From contig JAVVFI010000335.1 of assembly GCA_032250555.1 (NCBI GenBank), positions 1 to 6,092 on the forward strand: 6,092 nucleotides of DNA, written 5' to 3'. The notes beneath the pieces were generated by a model, which was not told the origin of the DNA, searched no databases, and saw nothing but the letters and a program-made list of their open reading frames with translations. Source of the DNA: NIOZ-UU13 sp032250555. GTDB lineage: Bacteria > Planctomycetota > Phycisphaerae > Sedimentisphaerales > Anaerobacaceae. Positions 1-6,092 of this stretch are shown one piece after another (within the stretch, counting starts at the first letter, position 1; each line of letters starts with the position of its first letter). A program made the position numbers and the translations under genes.

Positions 1-1094
1 GCTGCTTCCTTCAGGCGACTGATTTAAAGTGCATTGCCGTCTGTGACGTGCGCGGCGACAACCGCAAGCGTGCCAAGGACATGGTCGATGCCCGCAACGG
101 TAACAAAGACTGCGATACGTACATCGACATGCGCGAGCTACTCGCCCGTGACGATATCGACGCCGTGCTGATTGCGACCGGACCGAACTGGCATGTGACA
201 GCCGCTACGATGGCAGCGAAGGCAGGCAAAGACGTTTACTGTGAAAAGCCCTGTACGAAGAATATCGCCCAGAGCCTGCTGCTGGCAGATGTCTTTCGCC
301 GCACGGCCCGCGTGTTCCAGGCCGGCACGCAACGCCGCAGCCTACCCAACTTCATGTATGCAATAGAGCTGGCCCGGGCCGGAAAGCTCGGCCCGCTGCA
401 GACACTCCACGCTCACCCCGGCGGTCTCGGAACCAAGATGAGCGGCTGGTTTCCGGCTGAGCCCGAACCGCCCCGAGAGGAAGTTGACTGGGACATGTAT
501 CTCGGGCCGGCCGCCTGGCGACCCTACACCCGCAAACTTATGAACGCCTTTCACTTCGAAAAAGGAGGCGGCCTGGTCGGAGGCGGTTGTCTCGAATGGG
601 GTTCTCACTGCGTTGACCTGTGCCAGATGGCCAACAATGCCGACGACACGGCGCCGGTGGAGTATGAACCGGTAGGTGATCAACTTCACGCCCGCTATGC
701 CAACGGCGTTAAACTGGTGCTGCGTAATGACGGATGGCTTCCAATGGGCTCGTGTCCGGTCCGTTTCGAAGGCGAAACGGGTTGGATCGAGACGGGTGAC
801 GATGCGGAGTTCGGCGCGAGTTCTCAATCGCTGCTGCTCCGCAGAGGAACCAAGATACCAGGCTATCCCGCTGACTTTCACATTCGTGACTTCCTGGACT
901 GTGTCAAGACGCGGGCCCTGACCCGGGCCAATGCCGACGCGGCATGCTGGGCGCATATCGCGTGTCATGCGGCTAATATCGCTTTGTACCTTAACCGCAA
1001 GGTCAAGTATGACCCGAAGAAAAATGAATTTATTGGTGACGAGCAGGCCAATCGGCTACGTTCCGAGGCATTACGGGAACCATGGCGAATATAG
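1..1094 (+). CDS. Gfo/Idh/MocA family oxidoreductase, 5' end missing
   Basis: Predicted NAD(P)-dependent sugar or polyol dehydrogenase. The frame is open from the left edge (first full codon at base 3, 363 residues visible). The GTG at 48 is internal: the codons before it continue a Rossmann strand ending in CIAVCDVRGDNR, so the real start and the GxGxxG nucleotide loop lie upstream. Visible landmarks, counted from base 3: IATGPNWH at 57-64, where the family usually has a TPxxxH-like turn; the conserved EKP at 81-83, whose lysine sits at the active site; and a GGGLVGGG stretch leading to WGSHCVD with H202 and D205, the usual substrate-side His and Asp. The C-terminus (DPKKNEFIGDEQANRL, then PWRI) matches the tail common in planctomycete members, many of which carry a Tat signal; whether this one does cannot be seen. 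Substrate unknown. It ends 57 bp before the HEAT-repeat gene, so cotranscription is likely. Confidence 0.93.
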   Translation, partial: CFLQATDLKCIAVCDVRGDNRKRAKDMVDARNGNKDCDTYIDMRELLARDDIDAVLIATGPNWHVTAATMAAKAGKDVYCEKPCTKNIAQSLLLADVFRRTARVFQAGTQRRSLPNFMYAIELARAGKLGPLQTLHAHPGGLGTKMSGWFPAEPEPPREEVDWDMYLGPAAWRPYTRKLMNAFHFEKGGGLVGGGCLEWGSHCVDLCQMANNADDTAPVEYEPVGDQLHARYANGVKLVLRNDGWLPMGSCPVRFEGETGWIETGDDAEFGASSQSLLLRRGTKIPGYPADFHIRDFLDCVKTRALTRANADAACWAHIACHAANIALYLNRKVKYDPKKNEFIGDEQANRLRSEALREPWRI

Positions 1095-1122
1095 CGTCTG
1101 AATCTTACGAAAGAAATAACCT

Positions 1123-1150
1123 AAATTACGAGGTAAATTACGAGGTAAAT
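1123..1150 (+). repeat. 12-bp tandem duplication carrying a doubled Shine-Dalgarno
   Basis: The unit AAATTACGAGGT occurs at 1123-1134 and again, identically, at 1135-1146, followed by a third partial copy (AAAT, 1147-1150). Each full unit ends in GAGGT, a good match to the anti-Shine-Dalgarno sequence. The second GAGGT (1142-1146) is 5 nt from the ATG at 1152 and is the probable functional site; the first (1130-1134) is 17 nt away, too far for normal initiation. The spacing supports 1152 as the start of the HEAT-repeat gene. Confidence 0.85.
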
Positions 1151-1151
1151 C

Positions 1152-3116
1152 ATGATAAAAAAGAAACGATATTTCACCTGGTGTATTATTGTCATTATTG
1201 TTGCTGCGTCGGGCTTGACCGCAGCTCAAGATATCCCCGGGCCTGCTACTAACATGACAGAAGGCGACTTGATCGCCGTGCTTCAGTCAGACGCTCCCAA
1301 GAGTGAGAAAGCTATCACCTGTAAGCGATTAGCTATCTACGGCACCGAACAAGCCGTCTCTGCGCTGGCACCACTATTAGCAGATAAGGAATTGTCGTCC
1401 TGGGCAAGGATAACTCTCGAAGCAATCCCCGGACCGGCCGCCGATGCTGCTTTACGCGATGCGCTGGGTACGTTAGAGGGACGTCTGCTTATTGGAGTGA
1501 TCAATTCAGTTAGCGTGCGTCGTGATGTTCGCGCCGTCAATACCCTTGTGCAGAAACTCGACGATTCCAACGCCGGTGTCGTATCTGCCGCCGCGGCAGC
1601 ATTGGGACACATCGGTGGCGAAGATGCAGCCAAAGCACTGATGCAATCCCTGGCCGATGCGCCGGCGGGTGTTCGTTCGGCGGTGGCCGAAGGCTGCATT
1701 CTATGTGCGGAATGGCTCCTGGAAAACAAGAAGACTGCCACAGCTATTATGCTATACGACAGGGTCCGCCAAGCGGAGGTACCGGAACAGAGGCATCTGG
1801 AAGCAATCCGCGGCGTTATTCTGGGCCGGAAGTCTGCGGGTGTGCCGCTATTGATAGAGCAGTTGCAATCGGAAGACAAAGAGAAACTCGGCATCGGATT
1901 ACGCGCGGCGCGCGAGCTTCCCGGTCGAGATGTTACCAAGGCATTGGCATCCGAACTGGACCGCTTAAGTACAGACCGGCGTCCTTTGCTGCTTTTAGCC
2001 CTGGCAGACCGTAACGACTCTGCAGTAAAACCAACCATTCACGAGGCGGCTAAGAGCAGTTCAAAGGACCTGCGCATCACAGCCATCAATCTCCTGATTC
2101 GCCTGGGTGATGTCACCTGCGTGCCGATATTGCTGGAAGCCGTAACCGAGGACGATGCCGAGCTGGAACAAGCAGCAATGGAAACATTAGTCAGACTGCC
2201 CGGCAAAGACGTAGATGCCGACCTGATAGCCCGCCTGCCGCAAGCGGAAGGCAAACTGCAGCAGGTTCTAATCGAACTGGCCGGCCAGAGACAAATCAGC
2301 GAGGCCCTTCCTGCGGTCGTGCCAAGCCTTAACGATACTAATGCCGGGATTCGAGGTGCTGCCGTAGAGACGATCGGTATCATCGGCCAAGAGCAGCAGA
2401 CGGCCGATCTCGTCAAGCTGCTTCAAGAGACTAATAATTCCACGGAACGAACCGGCATCAGAAAGGCTCTGTTAGCGATCAGCGGCCGTTGCGGTGTGAA
2501 GTGCATTCCGCACCTGCGACCCCTGACGCAAAGCCGTGACAATGAACTCCAAATGATCGGGCTTCGCGCATTGGCCATTATCGGTGGGCCCGAAGCGCTT
2601 GCGACTGTTAAATCCGCCATTGATGGCGATGAGTCTCCCGCCCAGGACGAGGCCGTGCGAATCTTATCGAATTGGCCGAATAATTGGCCGCAAGACAGCG
2701 AGGCAGGGCGAGTTTTGTTGAGTTTGGCTACATCGGCTGAGAAGATGTCCCATCAGGTGCTGGGTCTGCGCGGTTACTTCCAGTACGTACGCGGCACTAA
2801 TAAGCTCAGCAACGAACAAAAGGTGACCAGGATTGTGGACTTGTTATCCTATATCAAGCGTCCCGAGGAGAAGCGGCTGGCTATCGCTGTTTTAGGAGAA
2901 GCGCCGAGTTCAAGTGCTCTGGAGCTGTTGACGACATTCGCTGAAGATTCGGCGGTAGTCGAGGAAGCCTATTCAGCCATGGTCCAAATTACCAGCGAGG
3001 ATGTCAGCGGGATTTCCAAGGACAAGCGCCGGGGAGTGCTGCAAATGGTGGTTGAAAAATCAAGGAACAACGGCATCAAGCGAAGAGCCCGAAGGATTCT
3101 CAGTGGAATTCAGTAA
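1152..3116 (+). CDS. Exported HEAT-repeat protein (654 aa)
   Basis: Predicted all-helical solenoid for protein binding; no catalytic motif is visible. The N-terminus is a Sec-type signal: KKKR, a hydrophobic core at about 9-20, and a likely cut in LTAAQD near residues 24-26. From about residue 45 to the end the protein is a run of roughly 12-14 HEAT-like helix pairs, clearest at ALGHIGGEDAAKALMQSL and AVETIGIIGQEQQTADLVKLL. The C-terminal part (about 505-615) has SNWP at 506-509, LGLRGY at 537-542 and KRPEEKRLAIAVLGE from 569; this module recurs in planctomycete and verrucomicrobial HEAT proteins, often fused to a DUF1080 (3-keto-disaccharide hydrolase-like) domain, which is absent here. The start is set by GAGGT 5 nt upstream. 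Its place after a sugar dehydrogenase fits an extracytoplasmic scaffold role; that role is inference. Confidence 0.88.
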   Translation: MIKKKRYFTWCIIVIIVAASGLTAAQDIPGPATNMTEGDLIAVLQSDAPKSEKAITCKRLAIYGTEQAVSALAPLLADKELSSWARITLEAIPGPAADAALRDALGTLEGRLLIGVINSVSVRRDVRAVNTLVQKLDDSNAGVVSAAAAALGHIGGEDAAKALMQSLADAPAGVRSAVAEGCILCAEWLLENKKTATAIMLYDRVRQAEVPEQRHLEAIRGVILGRKSAGVPLLIEQLQSEDKEKLGIGLRAARELPGRDVTKALASELDRLSTDRRPLLLLALADRNDSAVKPTIHEAAKSSSKDLRITAINLLIRLGDVTCVPILLEAVTEDDAELEQAAMETLVRLPGKDVDADLIARLPQAEGKLQQVLIELAGQRQISEALPAVVPSLNDTNAGIRGAAVETIGIIGQEQQTADLVKLLQETNNSTERTGIRKALLAISGRCGVKCIPHLRPLTQSRDNELQMIGLRALAIIGGPEALATVKSAIDGDESPAQDEAVRILSNWPNNWPQDSEAGRVLLSLATSAEKMSHQVLGLRGYFQYVRGTNKLSNEQKVTRIVDLLSYIKRPEEKRLAIAVLGEAPSSSALELLTTFAEDSAVVEEAYSAMVQITSEDVSGISKDKRRGVLQMVVEKSRNNGIKRRARRILSGIQ

Positions 3117-3139
3117 GCAGGCGTACCGAGGAATGCTTC

Positions 3140-3238
3140 ATGTATAAAAAGACAGCGGCATGTCCGACTAATTGCTATGCGCTGAACATGCACTCCGGAC
3201 TTGAATTCGGTGGAGTAGATATTACGAGGGCGCGGTAA
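3140..3238 (+). CDS. Possible 32-aa small ORF
   Basis: A short frame starts at ATG 3140 after GAGGAA (3128-3133) with 6 nt spacing, which is as good a ribosome-binding site as those of the large genes here. The peptide begins MYKKTAACPTNCYALNMHSG and ends with TAA 3236-3238. It has no hydrophobic segment and no motif I recognise; two cysteines lie four residues apart (CPTNC). It could be a leader peptide for the esterase gene, the front of a frameshifted gene, or spurious. Only the ribosome-binding site argues for translation. Confidence 0.2.
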   Translation: MYKKTAACPTNCYALNMHSGLEFGGVDITRAR

Positions 3239-3289
3239 CGGCAAGGCGCCGGAGCCAGTAGAAATCGTATGGGAAATGCTGAATAACCC

Positions 3290-3297
3290 GGAAGGGA
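3290..3297 (+). promoter_or_regulatory. Ribosome-binding site of the esterase gene
   Basis: GGAAGGGA lies 10 nt before ATG 3308. It is purine-rich but a weaker match to the consensus than the sites of the neighbouring genes. With the in-frame signal peptide that follows, it supports 3308 as the start. Translation arriving from the frame ending in TAA at 3306-3308 could help initiation through the TAATG overlap. Confidence 0.5.
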
Positions 3298-3307
3298 TGA
3301 TGGTATA

Positions 3308-4573
3308 ATGAATGTTAATACCTGGAACATCCGGCGGTATGTACCAAGCTGTATTACGATGGTCCTTGTTGCCGCCGTTTTCCTGGGAATCCCTTCTGCG
3401 TGGGCCGCGGAGGATAAGACTGAGTATGATTTTTCGAATTTCGAGAACCTGCCGCTTCAGAAAGGATTGCCTGATCCGTTCTTAATGCCTGACGGCAAGC
3501 GGGTCAAAACATTTCAAGACTGGCGGAAAGAGCGTAAATATATCAAAGCAATGCTGGCGCATTATCTGTACGGCCACATGCCGCCTCGGCCCAAGAAGAT
3601 TGAAATCAGGCAAGTTAGCTCAGAACCGTGTTATAATGGGAAGGGAGTCGAGGAGCGATATACGCTGACGTTTCGCCGCAAAGGAAAAAGTGTCACGTGC
3701 CGCTTTCTAATCGTACGCCCTTCAATTAAAAAATGCTACCCAATCATAATTAAGAACGACCGCCTCTCATTCGGTGCATCCGATTTTTCTCAAAGTTTTG
3801 ATCCTGGGGCCGAAGCCGTCAAACGCGGCTATCTTCTCTGCCGGTTTCATCGCACGGATTTAGCATCAGATGTCCAGAAAGAAGGACGAACAGCCGGCGT
3901 CTATCCTCTTTATCCGGAATACGATTGGGGCGCCCTCGCCGTTTGGGCCTTGGGTCACGGTGTTGTGCTGGACGCACTGGACCAATTGGGCATGGCCGAT
4001 ATGAGCAAGGTAGTTGCGACCGGACATTCGCGCGGAGGCAAGGCGGCGTTGTGCGCCGGTATCTATGATGACCGCATTGTCATTACGGCCCCAAATTCGT
4101 CCGGTACCGGCGGCACGGGCAGCTTGCGCTACTTCGAGGAGGGGCAGAAACCCCAGACAATCGGGCATCATATTGGACGAAACGAGCATTGGTTCGGCCC
4201 ACGGTATTTTCAGTTTGCCGAGAAGGAAGATCGCCTGCCATTTGATGCGCATTTCGCCAAAGTAGTGATCGCCCCACGGGCTTTTGTCAACTGTCATGCC
4301 CGTCAAGACTACTGGGCCAATCCTTATGGAACAGAGTTGACGCATCGCGCCGCCCAAGTCGTTTTCGAATGGCTGGATGCCGGAGATCGCATGGGACTGT
4401 ACTGGCGCAACGGTAAGCACGCTCAAAACGAAGAGGATTGGGCGGCCTTGTTGGATTTTGCTGATAAACAATTTTTTAATAAGAAAACGAATCGAAGATT
4501 CGACAACTGGAACTATCCGTACGCCAAGCTGCCATTTGACTGGAAGGCACCTGATGCAGCCCCGGTGAAATGA
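3308..4573 (+). CDS. CE15-type glucuronoyl esterase-like protein (421 aa)
   Basis: Predicted exported alpha/beta-hydrolase of carbohydrate esterase family 15, whose studied members cleave esters of (4-O-methyl-)glucuronic acid, such as xylan-lignin links. Signal peptide: hydrophobic core about 17-28, likely cut after AWA at 31-33. The mature start LPDPFLMPDGKRV, then W72 and YLYGHMPP, is the family's usual lead-in. Nucleophile motif GHSRGGKAAL: S241, with R242 and K245 in the positions used for the oxyanion hole and uronate binding. It is followed by DDRIVITAPNSSGTGG, HWFG at 294-297, and GKHAQNEEDW with catalytic H371. The canonical fungal Glu, 23 residues after the nucleophile, is S264; D334 in RQDYWANP is the likely catalytic acid, as in some bacterial CE15 enzymes. 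The length fits a single catalytic domain with no carbohydrate-binding module. Deposited relatives may be labelled acetylxylan esterase. The amidohydrolase gene follows after 46 bp. Confidence 0.87.
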   Translation: MNVNTWNIRRYVPSCITMVLVAAVFLGIPSAWAAEDKTEYDFSNFENLPLQKGLPDPFLMPDGKRVKTFQDWRKERKYIKAMLAHYLYGHMPPRPKKIEIRQVSSEPCYNGKGVEERYTLTFRRKGKSVTCRFLIVRPSIKKCYPIIIKNDRLSFGASDFSQSFDPGAEAVKRGYLLCRFHRTDLASDVQKEGRTAGVYPLYPEYDWGALAVWALGHGVVLDALDQLGMADMSKVVATGHSRGGKAALCAGIYDDRIVITAPNSSGTGGTGSLRYFEEGQKPQTIGHHIGRNEHWFGPRYFQFAEKEDRLPFDAHFAKVVIAPRAFVNCHARQDYWANPYGTELTHRAAQVVFEWLDAGDRMGLYWRNGKHAQNEEDWAALLDFADKQFFNKKTNRRFDNWNYPYAKLPFDWKAPDAAPVK

Positions 4574-4607
4574 AGCGGTTTGCAGCGTAATACTAACAAG
4601 TAGGACT

Positions 4608-4611
4608 GGAG
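4608..4611 (+). promoter_or_regulatory. Ribosome-binding site of the amidohydrolase gene
   Basis: GGAG lies 8 nt before ATG 4620, a normal spacing. It fixes the start so that the encoded protein begins with a signal peptide. No promoter is evident in the 46-bp gap after the esterase stop, so the two genes are probably cotranscribed. Confidence 0.7.
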
Positions 4612-4619
4612 TATCTATC

Positions 4620-5630
4620 ATGGCTAAACCAAGCTTAGTGATTGTCTTTTTATGCGTTTGTGTCTTGTGCTATTCGGAATCTCTGCTCGCCCGGGATAAG
4701 AACGCCATTTCCGCCATTCCGAGGGTGGATGTGCATTCTCATGTCGGTACTGTCGAGCGGATGGAACATTATGTTAAGGTAAGCCAAGCTCTCAAAGAAC
4801 AGTACGGCATCAATCTTGCGGCATGGATAGACCTCAATTTTATGAGGCAAGCAGACGGGACAGAAGAAGAGTACCTGGATGCGGCAAGTAAGCTATACAA
4901 AGGAAGGTTTCTGCCATGTATCAATGACTTCAAGATATCTGATGGGCTGCGATATCCACCTGAAGAACTATCTAAGTGGCAGAAAAAGGGAATTGTCGGA
5001 TATAAAATATGGGTCGGAGTATCCCCTCTAATTGATAGGCCAGCGAATGATGCCACTTTTAGTAAAATGGAAGAGATTGGGATGGTTGGAGCATCTGTTC
5101 ACATTTCGCAGCCGTATCCGACGAGCTGGTGCGATGATCCGGTTAAGTTTTGGGAGGCGCAGAATGCATGGGAGAGAGTTCTCGACAGGTATCCGAAATT
5201 GAAGGTCGTCAACGCTCACATGCTCGACCATTTCAATTCGGATGAGCAGTTGGATTATCTGATGTACGTATTAGAAACATATCCGAATGTTCACGTTGAC
5301 CTGGGAGCACGGTTCCAACAGTTTAATCGCATGGACAGAGACAAGCTCAGGAACTTTATGATAAAATACGCCGACAGGATTCTCTTCGGTACCGATATCG
5401 GTGGCCAGCCGGCAGGAGGCAAATACAGGCAAGTCGCAGAAAGCTACTACCGTGCCTTTCAGCTTTTGGAGACTGACAATGTTGTCAAAGGCGGATTCTT
5501 CGGCGGTACAGAAACCAGAGGATTAGCTCTTCCGGCCGACGTTCTGGAAAAAATCTATTATCGGAATGCCGCCGGATTGTATCCTCGCGTGAAAGATGTG
5601 CTGAAATCTCTGAGAAGAAACGAGCGGTGA
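4620..5630 (+). CDS. Exported amidohydrolase-2 family metal-dependent hydrolase (336 aa)
   Basis: Predicted TIM-barrel hydrolase, lactonase or decarboxylase of the amidohydrolase-related (PF04909-type) family. The N-terminus is hydrophobic at about 5-18 with a likely cut after LLA at 22-24, so it should act outside the cytoplasm; cysteines at 12, 14 and 17 do not form a lipobox. Metal and active-site pattern: VDVHSH with H39 and H41 on strand 1, K129 in GYKIW, H161 in HISQP, H200 in VNAHM, and D259 in RILFGTD. The C-terminal GLALPADVLEKIYYRNAAGL is also typical. The family includes sugar-acid lactonases, 2-pyrone-4,6-dicarboxylate lactonase and aromatic acid decarboxylases; the sequence alone does not decide among them. 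Next to a uronoyl esterase, a sugar-acid lactone or lignin-derived aromatic acid is a reasonable but unproven substrate. Its stop overlaps a possible GTG start (GTGA, 5627-5630). Confidence 0.87.
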   Translation: MAKPSLVIVFLCVCVLCYSESLLARDKNAISAIPRVDVHSHVGTVERMEHYVKVSQALKEQYGINLAAWIDLNFMRQADGTEEEYLDAASKLYKGRFLPCINDFKISDGLRYPPEELSKWQKKGIVGYKIWVGVSPLIDRPANDATFSKMEEIGMVGASVHISQPYPTSWCDDPVKFWEAQNAWERVLDRYPKLKVVNAHMLDHFNSDEQLDYLMYVLETYPNVHVDLGARFQQFNRMDRDKLRNFMIKYADRILFGTDIGGQPAGGKYRQVAESYYRAFQLLETDNVVKGGFFGGTETRGLALPADVLEKIYYRNAAGLYPRVKDVLKSLRRNER

Positions 5631-5930
5631 AGACAGAAATAAGTTTTTTAATATTGGTGCTATGGTTTTGTTGTTTCCGGCAGCCGTATTATCTGCGAAT
5701 GAGGGAGTAATTCTTGATAATGTTGTTTCGCCCGGAGCGAATCGATCGTCCGAATACCTAATGTAACAAAGTATTTCCCGGATGAGCCCAATTTACTCAA
5801 CCATGTAATAAGCTATGAGTTAAGATTTGTCGTCGATACCAGAAAGTAATCCAGCAGTGAAGGATTATTATAATAAAACAAAGAAAGTGGTAGCTTGAGC
5901 TATAGTTGCTGGGTTGATTTATCCGTATAA
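5627..5930 (+). pseudogene. Broken secreted-protein gene, possible
   Basis: A GTG at 5627 overlaps the amidohydrolase stop as GTGA, after GAGAAG at 5612-5617. It opens MKTEISF, then stops at 5708-5710. The adjacent frame continues as a textbook signal peptide, GAMVLLFPAAVLSANEG (ATG at 5662), ending at TAA 5764. One extra T in the six-T run at 5644-5649 would join the two into a single signal peptide. A third frame, open 5721-5849, reads RIPNVTKYFPDEPNLL and later YELRFVVDTRK; then NPAVKDYYNKTKK (from 5848) and SGSLSYSCWVDLSV (to 5930) follow in alternating frames. The string of short coding-like pieces on one strand suggests a gene with at least four frameshifts, or a poorly sequenced region. 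The mature part matches no family I know. Antisense frames here are also partly open, so the call is tentative. Confidence 0.4.
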
Positions 5931-6092
5931 AATCTTATGTGTTTTAATATAACCAGAATCAATCTATATCCCTAAGGCCGAACCTTGGGGAACCTTAATC
6001 ACGCCGTTTTTGCTTGAGAAGGATTCTGTATTGCTTTCAATTGGTATTCTATTTCCGTTTGCATCCTTTGTTACAAACAGTTAAATTTGTGA
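5919..6092 (-). pseudogene. Enolase-superfamily (MR/MLE-like) C-terminus with in-frame stops
   Basis: On the - strand, from 6080 down to the TAA at 5921-5919, one frame reads VTKDANGNRIPIESNTESF, then KNGVIKVPQGSALGI, then a TAG (5966-5964), then IDSGYIKTHKILYG. The segment NGVIKVPQGSALGI-x-ID resembles the C-terminal signature of mandelate racemase/muconate lactonizing enzymes, typically dGxxxVPxxPGLGxxxD, and the 14-residue tail after the TAG is the length expected to finish such a protein. A second in-frame stop (TAA, 6083-6081) lies just upstream, so no intact gene runs in from the right edge in this frame. Members dehydrate sugar acids such as galactonate, mannonate or rhamnonate, which would suit a uronate locus. 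The PGLG core is degenerate (SALG), so the family call is moderate. It converges on the broken + strand gene; both end near 5920-5930. Confidence 0.4.
5970..5990. other. 8-bp hairpin
   Basis: CCCTAAGG (5970-5977) pairs with CCTTGGGG (5983-5990) around the 5-nt loop CCGAA, with one G-T wobble at the fourth base pair. On the - strand the loop reads TTCGG. No T-run follows on either strand, so it is not a convincing intrinsic terminator. It falls within the enolase-like C-terminal remnant and may simply reflect the codons for its PQGSALG segment. Confidence 0.3.

Larger units (their letters stand above)
3117..3307. other. Intergenic stretch between HEAT and esterase genes
   Basis: This 191-bp gap has no convincing gene, terminator or promoter. 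Two + strand open frames follow each other: a 32-codon frame at 3140-3238, and another frame open from 3219 that ends at TAA 3306-3308, overlapping the esterase ATG as TAATG. The second frame has no start of its own before ATG 3276, but reads protein-like near its end (APEPVEIVWEMLNNPEG). They could be two parts of one short gene broken by a one-base shift near 3219-3235, or chance. The only hairpin seen is GGCGC 3229-3233 with GCGCC 3246-3250, without a T-run. Confidence 0.5.

Noticed and set aside
48..50. GTG as the start of the oxidoreductase gene
   Set aside because: The frame is open back to the left edge, and the preceding codons encode the expected Rossmann strand, so the start is upstream of the window.
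342..968. Long minus-strand open frame opposite the oxidoreductase gene
   Set aside because: It is antisense to a gene with clear family motifs, and its translation shows no recognisable domain.
1337..2038. Minus-strand 233-codon open frame opposite the HEAT-repeat gene
   Set aside because: Its translation is rich in Ser, Ala and Arg, as expected from the reverse of helical-repeat codons; the plus-strand protein is convincing.
2670..2690. Repeated AATTGGCCG within the HEAT-repeat gene
   Set aside because: It encodes the NWPNNWP turn of the protein; two short copies inside coding sequence need no other explanation.
3111..3307. Minus-strand frame open across the whole gap between the HEAT and esterase genes
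   Set aside because: There is no well-placed start codon or ribosome-binding site, and I recognise no domain; an open frame of about 65 codons can occur by chance.
3304..3309. TATAAT resembling a -10 box
   Set aside because: It overlaps the esterase start codon, so it cannot drive that gene with a normal leader, and no -35 box is placed for it.
3632..3637. TATAAT inside the esterase gene
   Set aside because: It lies within coding sequence, with no matching -35 box at the right distance and no downstream start that would need it.
3866..4621. Minus-strand 251-codon open frame opposite the esterase gene
   Set aside because: It spans the antisense of the CE15 catalytic motifs and has no domain or signal of its own.
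5953..6084. Plus-strand open frame reading PKAEPWGTLITPFLLEKDSV
   Set aside because: It has no start codon or ribosome-binding site and is antisense to the enolase-like segment, which carries a better family signature.

Overview
The window looks like a piece of a carbohydrate-degradation locus from a PVC-superphylum bacterium, most likely a planctomycete (Phycisphaerae or Pirellulales type). The basis is the combination of genes: a Gfo/Idh/MocA oxidoreductase with the long planctomycete-type C-terminus, a large exported HEAT-repeat protein with the C-terminal module common in that phylum, an exported CE15 glucuronoyl-esterase-like enzyme, and an exported amidohydrolase-2 protein. Taxonomy is inferred from family content and gene style; there is no rRNA or other marker.

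Layout, all on the + strand up to about 5.6 kb: (1) 1-1094, Gfo/Idh/MocA oxidoreductase cut off by the left edge; (2) a 12-bp tandem duplication that carries two Shine-Dalgarno sequences; (3) 1152-3116, HEAT-repeat protein; (4) a 191-bp gap with a weak small-ORF candidate and a second open frame that ends in a TAATG overlap with the next gene; (5) 3308-4573, CE15-type esterase; (6) 4620-5630, amidohydrolase; (7) 5627-6092, an AT-rich stretch with no intact gene. It seems to hold two decayed or mis-sequenced genes: a + strand secreted-protein gene starting with a GTGA overlap on the amidohydrolase stop, and a - strand C-terminus resembling the enolase (mandelate racemase/MLE) superfamily, interrupted by stop codons.

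Taken together, the esterase would cut uronic acid esters (as in glucuronoxylan-lignin links) outside the cytoplasm, the exported amidohydrolase may act on a released lactone or aromatic acid, and the oxidoreductase and, if once functional, the enolase-family dehydratase would process sugars or sugar acids. The HEAT protein is probably a scaffold. This pathway is inference; the family assignments for the four main genes are solid.

Base composition falls steadily across the window, from GC-rich in gene 1 (42 of 60 at 361-420) to AT-rich in the tail (19 of 60 at 5821-5880). I did not find a clearly new system. The most unusual parts are the broken right end, the non-canonical catalytic acid of the esterase, and the duplicated ribosome-binding site.
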